Assembly: GCA_003427395.1 (NCBI GenBank)
Contig: BFEA01000342.1
Coordinates: 1,462,976-1,486,209, forward strand
Direction of reading: 5' to 3'
Origin: Chara braunii
Taxonomy: Eukaryota > Streptophyta > Charophyceae > Charales > Characeae
DNA: 23,234 nucleotides
In this document: in pieces, positions 17,104-23,234 of the stretch
How the letters are laid out: each line of letters starts with the position of its first letter
How positions within the stretch are numbered: position 1 is the stretch's first letter
Position numbers and translations under genes: made by a program
The notes under the pieces: model-generated
What the model was told of the DNA's origin: nothing
The model's database searches: none
The model's input: the letters and a program-made list of their open reading frames with translations, nothing else

Positions 17104-17930
17104 TGTGGCATACTGCGTAGCCACACGGGCCTGCAGGGCCCGTCCCGCATTCTCAGCCTAAAAGCCTAGAAATAAGGGCTTGCAGGCCAGATGTCGTTGC
17201 AGCCTGAAAGACTGAAAACGAGAGCCTTCAGGCCTTATGTCATTTCAGCCTAAAACAGGGCTTTTCAGCCCTGAGGCTTTTCAGCCCTGAGGCTTTTCAG
17301 CCTGAAACGGAGGGCCACTTTCGGGCCCTCATAAGATTGCCCTGCCCTTCAGGCAACAAACCAGGGTTTCGGGAACAGGCTATTTTTGGCCTGTTCCCCA
17401 CGCCAGCCTCAGCAGGAGCTGCAGCGCCAGCCCCTGGCTTGCCCTGGCATTGGCAAGAGCAGCCTCCTGGACTGCCTCGCCCTGCAGCTGCAGGCAGTCA
17501 GGAGGCAGGCCGAGGAGTACATAGGGAGTTCCCATGCACTTCACGGGCAGGTAGTTGGACAGAAGGCAGGAGGCCCTCTTCAGGATTCGGCCTCAGCACT
17601 CTGGAGGAGCGCTGCAGAAGTAGCTTAGCGCTAGCAGTAGTCTTCAGCGCTGGGCGCTAGTAGCTGCAGGAGTAGTCTTCAGCGCAGGGCGCTAAGTATT
17701 GGAGAGAGATGGCTGGCGGCTACCTGTGGCGCCATAGCTCCAGCTCCGAGGTACCTGCATCAAGGCGCCATCTTCACAGGTTAGTACCGGGCAGAGAGAG
17801 AGAGAGAGACAGTTCTTCTTCTCCCTCTTCTAAGTCCATCTCTTCTTCACCCTCTCACCACCTGACTTCTCAGTATCAGCAGACTACGACAGAGAGAGAG
17901 AGAGTGTTGTGACTTGAGACTTGACGACAT
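17104..17930 (+). mobile_element. LTR, inverted partner of 1-680 (right end approximate)
   Basis: It starts TGTGGCATACTGCG directly after GGAGGAGGGAAGA. The U3 is a chain of short GC-rich hairpins (GGGCCTGCAGGGCCC, 'ttttcagccctgaggc' twice, GGGAACAGGC...GCCTGTTCCC). Then come 'tagtcttcagcgc' repeats, GTGGCGCCATAGCTCCAGC (about 17726-17744), AGAGAG, a TTC-rich tract and a second GAGAGA run. It is homologous to 1-680 in reverse orientation. No gag or pol follows, and the terminal CA was not identified. An 80-codon frame inside (17386-17628) contains a P-loop-like sequence, discussed in the findings. Confidence 0.55.
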
Positions 17931-18494
17931 TGGATCCAGACTCGACATTGGGATTCAGGCATTTTGACGAGGGACTATTTGGGCCTGTGCCGAAGACTTG
18001 GTGTTGACGACATTCCCATCTTCCCCTCTTCTTCGTCTAACCCCCCTCTTCTTCGTCTGTGTATGGTTGGGGGTGGCGCATTCTTCCTGTGTGAGCGCCA
18101 GACCCCTTCACACCATGGAATGATGATGATGATGTATGTTCCGGACTGCATTGCAATATTGATTGTTCGGATCATTGGTACCTAAGTCTTCCACTACGTT
18201 ACCTTGTACTTTGTATGCGAGGTCGGTTCTTGTTCTGGTCTGCACCATTACGGTATGCAACAGTTTCGTATCGGAGCGGACATCTCATTCAGACGACCCG
18301 CTCAATCAAGTAGCCAACTTGCTTGATCTATTGATCACTCATTAGTAAATCAAGTAGGACTTCGTCAAATCTCGGAAAAAAAAATTCTCGCAACAAATAT
18401 CTGATAATTTCTGATAATCGCATTTCGTTTTCCCTGAAATTTCTGATATTAGTATTTCGTTTTCACGCAACAAATATTTGAAAATTTCTGATAA
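17931..18494. other. LTR tail and AT-rich spacer
   Basis: 17931-18180 resembles the tail of the LTR-like block at 12250-12480 in its word order ('gacattggatt', 'ggactatttggg', 'cttcttcgtct' twice, 'gtgtatggttgggg'). 18370-18494 is AT-rich with the words 'caacaaatat.tga', 'tttctgata' and 'atttcgttttc' repeated. No gene was found. Confidence 0.4.
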
Positions 18495-19532
18495 TGCAAG
18501 GAAAATAAGCAACAGCGAGATGACAATTCCAGTTCACACCATCCCATTGAAAGCCAGATAGTCACAGTGTGTCCAGAGAGCAGCATTGCACCAATAATAC
18601 ACCAATGCAAGTTCGTAGCACTGAAAACCAATGTTCATGGAGAGCAAACTCTCTCCCCTCAACACAAGAGTCCAGTTCCTTCACACTCACACTTGGCGCT
18701 CAGCGCCCAGCCTGCTCCTACACAGCTACTACAGACTACAAAAAGACAATGCAACTGTTGACATCAGCGGCAGCCCGAAATACTTGAAGATGTCGCCCAT
18801 GCAGACCATCGCCAATACAAGGTAAGTGCCCTTACATCATCATCATCATCATCCTTCACCTATCCCTTGTATACACCCACACCTGTCCTCTCTTTTCCTC
18901 TCTTTGACCCGAAGACCACCCCAGTGCTTCACTGTAGTCCAAGCCCACCAGCTATGGTGGCTGGGCTATGGCGCTGCCCTCAGTAGCGCCCTCCTCCTCG
19001 CACGACCGCACGTGCTGCACCTCGCCTCTCAGCGCCAGCCAGCAGCCGCGAGCCTTTGCTCCAGCAGCGCTGCCGCTAGCATGCGAGTGCCTGAATGAGG
19101 CTGCCTGGCCAGAGCTCTTTCCTTTATGGAAAAGAGCTGGCCAGCTCTCGCAGCCTGGCTGGGGTGGCCTGGGCCCAGAAGCTTCCGGAAGGCCCCAGGA
19201 GGCTGCCTGGATGCAGCAGCTACTGGGCTGCTGGGCCTCGTTCGGTTGGGCGCCCAACTGTCTCTGTACGAGGCTACGAATCACGCCCAGGACCTGCATT
19301 CTTTCGAAAGGCCCGGTAGGCCGTGGAAATGTCTTCGGTGCTCGGCCTGTGTTTCTTTCAACCAACTGGCGCGTCGCAACTGCCTGGACCCCAAATATGA
19401 AATTGACAGTCGAGGGCCTCTTGCAAAAAGCCCGGCCCGCCTTCACTTAGGGCGGGCACCTCCGCCTTCACTTAGGACGGGTAAGGCTGCAAACAGGGCC
19501 CCATAGGCCTACCGAGGGCCCTGATCCTCGCA
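18495..19532 (-). mobile_element. 3' LTR of gypsy element 3 (1038 bp)
   Basis: On the minus strand it starts TGCGAGGATCAGGGCCC directly after a polypurine tract and ends TTCCTTGCA. The termini TGCGAGGA and TCCTTGCA are near-perfect inverted repeats. It is collinear with the probable solo LTR at 13677-14678. Notable parts on the plus strand: ATGTCGCCCATGCAG ahead of CAAGGTAAGT (about 18790-18829), a (CAT)n tract, GGCTATGGCGCTGCC, and an AGCTCTTTCC...GGAAAAGAGCT palindrome (about 19112-19135) whose centre gives a TATA-like CCATAAAGG on the minus strand. Confidence 0.8.
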
Positions 19533-19550
19533 TTCCCTCCTCCTTTACTT
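19533..19550 (-). other. Polypurine tract of element 3
   Basis: The minus-strand run AAGTAAAGGAGGAGGGAA lies immediately before the LTR start TGCGAGG. It is the expected plus-strand primer site. Confidence 0.75.
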
Positions 19551-19572
19551 CGTGAGTCCTCTGAGAAGTCTT

Positions 19573-20910
19573 TTATTCTGCAGGCATCTTCCCCTTGAGT
19601 GTTCTTTCATAGCCTGCAATTACTTGAGGTGCTGTTCTCATGAGTTCTTCTCGTGTGAACCACCGGTCTTCTTTAGGATCCAGATGATGTCGGAAGCTCA
19701 AACGATACTGCATTCTCGGTTTAGGAGGTCGCCCTCTGCCTGATGGTCGAGGAACAGGCATCAGTCGATGCTCGATGATCTGGTCAATGTCCACTTCGCC
19801 ATCCATGGTTGGGGGCAGCATTGATCTTCTGGAAGGGAACTGCTCAGTAGCAGCAAAGGGTGCTAACTTAGAGGCATGGAACACACGGTAGGTACGCAGG
19901 TGAGGTGGGATGCGGATTACATATGAAGGACCATCGGGTTGATCTCCTACAATGTCCAAGATCTCCCAGGGCCCAAAGAACTGTGGCATTAGCTTGCGGG
20001 ATATGCCTAACTCCTGACCAAGCTCAGCAGCCTTAATCCACTCTCTCGCCTACCTGAAAGTTAGAGGGCCGTCTCTGTCTATTCTCAGATGCAATCATTG
20101 CCTCTTGAGATTTCCTAATGTGTTCAACGGCCTGCTGCAGCATCTGTTCGTACTTGACAGCAAACTCTATGCTGTCGGGTGCTGCAGTGGGTCCTCTTTC
20201 TGGTAGCAGAAAGTCNAGNGCGGTTCGNGGCTTCCAACCAAGATGCAGTTGGTTGGGAGTCATGCCGGTAGTACTATGCACAGCATTGTTGTACAGGCTG
20301 GCAACGAGAGGTAGTTTCTCGTCCCAATCGTCCTGACTTGGCTTGATATAGTGCCTAAGCAATTGCTGTACTACTCGGTTCATTTGTTCTGNTTGCCCAT
20401 TTGACTCNNGATGATTTCCTGAAGTCATTTGGAGTTTTGTGCCCATTTGTTCAACAGTAGACTGCCATAGTTCGCTCGTGAATCTGACATCCCTATCACT
20501 AACAATAGACGTAGGTAGACCGAAGTCTCTTACCCAGTTATCCATGAAAAGTTTGATGACGAAGTCAGCTTTTAGCCGTTTCAGGCATAGCGATCAGTCT
20601 GGCGTACTTGGTAAAACGGTCCACTATGACAAAGATGTGTCTTTTTCCTGACCTGCTGGTCACAAGGGTATCCATGAAATCCATGGACACACTCTAGCCT
20701 GGTCCTTCAAGGATCGGCAAGGGTTTGATCAACCCAAGCGGAGCCTGAGTCCTTGGTTTGTCCCTTTGACAAACCTGGCAGGTTTCAACATAACGTTTTG
20801 CATCTTCCAACATAGAAGGCCACCAAAATCTCTGCACTAAGTTCGCCGATGTCTTTCTATAGCCAACATGACCCGTTGCATCATGACATTCTCCTAAAAA
20901 TAAACTTCGC
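19573..20910 (-). pseudogene. Integrase with chromodomain-like tail, element 3
   Basis: Minus-strand reading from 20900 gives the zinc-finger end ('TCQVCQRDKPRTQAPLGL'), then a TAG at about 20697-20695 (in ctctagcctgg) just before 'SVSMDFMDTLVTSRSGKRH'. A frame change near 20570 leads into the frame at 20545-20033 with 'VRDFGLPTSIVSDRDVRF' (second catalytic aspartate region), 'QMTSGNH', 'NAVHSTTGMTPNQLHLGW' and 'RRPSNFQVGERVD'. The frame at 19989-19573 has 'PQFFGPWEILDIV', 'PPTMDGEVDIDQIIEHR', and 'YRLSFRHHLDPKEDRWF' with a closing APQVIAGYE, a chromodomain-like tail. Several n bases (20216-20409) prevent checking some codons, including those near the catalytic glutamate. Confidence 0.85.
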
Positions 20911-21850
20911 TAGGACTCACTATTAGCAACGCACAGTCTTTTATTCCCTGCCTTCTCGAGAAACACAAAGCCATCTACCATCGCAAATTCGTCCAAAGTT
21001 TTTTTGTCCTTTGCTTGGAATCTACGAATGATCTCTGACATAACTGGATCTCTCTGATAGGCTTCCACCAGCGATCGAGTGAGTTCATCAGATATGCCAA
21101 ACTCAATGACCAGCGCCCCCAGATAATCTGCCCTTCCTGATAGTGCATCAGCCACCTTGTTGTACATACCCTTGATAGGGTCAAGTTGATAGTCATACAT
21201 GTCTATCACTTGAATCCATCTCTTGAGTGCGTCCGACAACACAAGCTGTGTCTTAATCCATCGAAAAGTCTCATGGTCCGACCTCACATAGAAGAATCTT
21301 CCTAGGAGGTAGTGTCTTCAATGAACTAGTGCTCCGTACAGGGCGTAGAGCTCTCTCTCATAAGTGGACTTAGCTAACTTTTGAGAAGGCATCTTTTTAC
21401 TCGATCGGTCTCAACTTTTGACCATCGTGGTCAACGAACATTAACTTTTGACCATCGTGGTCAACGAACATTAACTTTTGAGAAGGCATCTTTTCACTCG
21501 ATCCGTCTCAACTTTTGACCATCGTGGTCAATATACTCGATCGGTCTCAACTTGGGCCCTTCCTGTTGCGCACAGACCGCGCCTCTGCCATATTGGCTAG
21601 CGTCTCTGGTCACGACGAATGGCCCGGAAGTTTGAGAACTTCATAGTGTGTCAGAGCATACTTCAATTTCTTGAAGTTTGCCTCACACTCTTCAGTCCAC
21701 TTCCAAGGGGTGTCAAGTCGAGTTAGATCCGTTAATGGGGAAGCTATAGTTCTTTACAAACGGACGATAATAGCCCGTCATCCCCACAAACGATCTGACC
21801 TCAGTAACAGTCTGCGGTCTGGGCCAGTCACGTATGCTGGCCAGTCACGT
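20910..21850 (-). pseudogene. RT thumb and RNase H, element 3 (broken)
   Basis: From about 21850 the minus strand reads 'PQTVTEVRSFVGMTGYYR', the end of a gypsy RT, then a connection segment and 'FVVTRDASQYGRGAVCAQQ' (RNase H catalytic D). A duplicated block (21376-21530) interrupts the domain. The frame resumes with 'KSTYERELYAL' (E), a TGA at 21320-21318 where the family has tryptophan, and 'RSDHETFRWIKTQ' through 'YNKVADALSGRADYLGAL' in the frame at 21287-20910. The duplication and stop disable it. Confidence 0.8.
21376..21530. repeat. Duplicated block in RNase H of element 3
   Basis: The stretch starting aacttttgagaaggcatc at 21376 recurs at 21473 (97 bp apart). Between them a 30-bp unit starting aacttttgaccatcgtgg is present in tandem (21413 and 21443), with a third partial copy near 21509. 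Each 30-bp unit contains the small palindrome TTGACCA-TCG-TGGTCAA. Confidence 0.9.
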
Positions 21851-21872
21851 ATGCTGGCCAGTCACGTATGCC
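21822..21872. repeat. 17-bp triplicate at the gag-RT deletion junction
   Basis: GGCCAGTCACGTATGCT is present at 21822 and 21839, and as GGCCAGTCACGTATGCC at 21856. It lies exactly where the Gag-like frame meets RT sequence. Confidence 0.95.
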
Positions 21873-22309
21873 TCTGCCCTATTCTCTAATCTGGCCTTCC
21901 TCATAATTGCTTTTCTTCTCCTCTCTGATGCTTCGTCCAACTGCCGCCGTAGCTCATTCTGAAGTTCTTCCGCTTTTTGGATTTCTATGTCCTGAGGTGT
22001 GAGTAGAGCCGGTTGGCTAACTTGCAAGCCAACAGATTGACTAACTGTACCCAATCCACCTTGTCCAGCCCCTGACGAAGAAGACTGGGAGGTGGACTGC
22101 GATGTCGACGAGGCGTTAGCCATCACAGCCACTAAACTGCCTGCTGCGTCAATATTCCTCCTCGCCGCTGCCCTCTCCCTAGCTTCCTTTCGTAGCCTCC
22201 TTTCCTCTCCTGAACCTAACTCCAAGAAAGTCAGTTGTCTAAGAGCGGTTCTCCGTGTGGGTCTAATGGGTTGCACTAGCCTTTGCTCCTCCTCACTTTC
22301 TTCACTCAT
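21850..22309 (-). pseudogene. Gag-like N-terminal fragment, element 3
   Basis: The minus-strand frame from ATG at 22309 is open for about 150 codons. It starts 'MSEESEEEQRLVQP', has a charged Glu/Arg-rich segment ('GSGEERRLRKEARERAAAR'), a Ser/Gln-rich stretch, and a helix with regular Glu/Arg spacing ('DIEIQKAEELQNELRRQLD') that could form a coiled coil. Position and composition fit the N-terminus of a gypsy Gag, which builds the particle shell, but no capsid motif or CCHC zinc knuckle is present. The frame runs into the 17-bp repeats and stops. An unrelated host exon is possible but less likely given the adjoining pol. Confidence 0.5.
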
Positions 22310-22923
22310 GAGCTACGGTGTGTGTGATCTAAACTAGAACTCCCACTAAATCCTACCTTAGCGTGACACACAACTGTCTGTATCGGTCGGCAGGAACAAA
22401 AACAACTAGGTGATATAGTCACAACTAATGTCAGGTCCTACAGGATATATCACATCTATTTTTAGATTAGTCTAATACAGATCACCTTACAGCAAAGAGT
22501 CTAGTCTGTCTGTAGCTGTCTGTCAGTTGTCAGCATAGTCTGTAACAACTAACTAATCAAAAATAGAAATAACATCTCCTGTTGGAGATGTATATCGGAT
22601 GGCAGATTGATAGTTGATTGCCACTGTGAACAGTTACCGGAATCCCCCCCTCCCCCTGTATCCTACTTGAGTAGTCACTTTGTGTCAACGTTCCTGAGCA
22701 TCTGGTTGAGCAGCGTGTCTCAAGGTGTGCAATCCGGCCCACCCCATTGTCGAACATGCCAGCCAGTCCACTCTTATTTACCCTCGTACGGAACGAGCCT
22801 TACACCCGGTTGATCTGGCTGATCAGGAGGAATTTTAGGAGAGCCCCCATCTCCTCAGGAATTATTTAACGTCGCAGTCAGGACGACGATCACAGCCAGA
22901 TTCAATCTGAGTCCCCAACCAGA

Positions 22924-22936
22924 AATATTTATAGAC
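22924..22936 (-). promoter_or_regulatory. Candidate TATA box
   Basis: The minus-strand CTATAAATATTTC resembles a canonical plant TATA box and points toward the Gag-like frame. No start site or other element confirms it. Confidence 0.35.
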
Positions 22937-23162
22937 GGTCTGGTAAGCGTCTCATAAAAGGCTGGCATGCCCGGCACGACCTCTATTGCGCAAGCAGCAG
23001 AACCAAGGACTTGCAGCCCAAGCATGCGTGTACCAGTCCCAGCACGTTGGCATGGTGACCGTGATCCGAGTGCTTCATCCAGGGCCCTTCAGAGGCTTCG
23101 CCCGTCTCCCACCAGCTTGCTGCCCAGGAAGAATGTCGACTCTCAAGGTTGAGCGCTCGCGA

Positions 23163-23234
23163 CACCTCACATCGAGAGGACTCTCAAGACAGAACTCACA
23201 CCTCACATCGAGAGGACTCTCAAGACAGAACTCA
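23163..23234. repeat. 36-bp tandem repeat at window end
   Basis: A unit starting cacctcacatcgagaggac at 23163 is repeated exactly from 23199 to the last base, so the array may continue beyond the window. Confidence 0.95.

Larger units (their letters stand above)
19573..22309 (-). mobile_element. Gypsy (chromovirus-like) element 3 with internal deletion
   Basis: On the minus strand there is a Gag-like N-terminal frame (22309-about 21850), then directly the end of RT and RNase H (about 21850-20910), integrase (about 20900-20033) and a chromodomain-like tail (19989-19573), followed by polypurine tract and LTR. The Gag C-terminus, protease and catalytic RT are absent, so a large deletion joins gag to the RT end. 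Stops and frameshifts remain in the rest. No matching 5' LTR was recognised before the window ends. Confidence 0.8.
22310..23234 (-). other. Probable leader or 5' region of element 3, or flank
   Basis: No coding sequence is supported. On the minus strand a TATA-like CTATAAATATTTC (about 22936-22924) lies roughly 600 bases upstream of the Gag-like ATG, so this may be LTR or leader. It does not resemble the 3' LTR at 18495, and no primer binding site or TG/CA border could be placed. It ends with a 36-bp tandem repeat at the window edge. Confidence 0.35.

Overview
The window is nuclear DNA from a repeat-rich eukaryote, most likely the plant lineage. A large streptophyte alga such as Chara is my guess, not something the sequence proves. 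It has spliced coding exons with GT/AG borders, long microsatellites, and several decayed Ty3/gypsy LTR retrotransposons, two of them with a chromodomain-like integrase tail. There are no bacterial-style operons. A few unresolved bases (n) occur near 7436 and 20216-20409.

Left part (1-6650, minus strand). A broken LTR (1-680) abuts the 3' LTR of a gypsy element (about 681-1686). That element's decayed pol then runs leftward as protease, reverse transcriptase, RNase H and integrase (about 6090 down to 1687). Its RNase H is split by a 1121-bp non-autonomous DNA transposon (3202-4322) with 18-19-bp inverted ends and a perfect 8-bp target duplication (GTCTCAAG), a hAT-like signature.

Middle (about 6650-8450, minus strand). 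Two exons of a host WD40 gene, WDR20/CreC-like, are the only convincing cellular coding sequence. They are 8063-8443 and 6893-7001, joined across a 1061-bp intron full of CT/CA repeats. Neither the first exon nor the downstream exons are visible, so the gene continues outside the window or is broken by transposons.

Centre (8.9-13.7 kb). This is mostly non-coding: LTR-like repeat blocks, a 31-bp minisatellite, a 362-bp tandem duplication, and a tRNA-like, possibly SINE-derived segment. From 13.2 to 14.9 kb there is a cluster of sequences related to U6 snRNA, all in minus orientation.

Right part (13.7-23.2 kb). A probable solo LTR (13677-14678) sits beside a 5'-truncated chromodomain gypsy element (15032-about 16372). 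Next come plus-oriented LTR-like sequences (about 16400-17930), including the inverted partner of the 1-680 LTR. Last is a third minus-strand gypsy element (18495-about 22309), whose gag is fused to the end of RT by a large internal deletion. All pol copies carry stops or frameshifts, so none looks able to move by itself.

The most unusual patterns are the U6-derived repeat cluster, the new-looking hAT-like element, and a motif shared by otherwise different LTRs: on the antisense strand, ATGGCGC followed within a few codons by a consensus splice donor.
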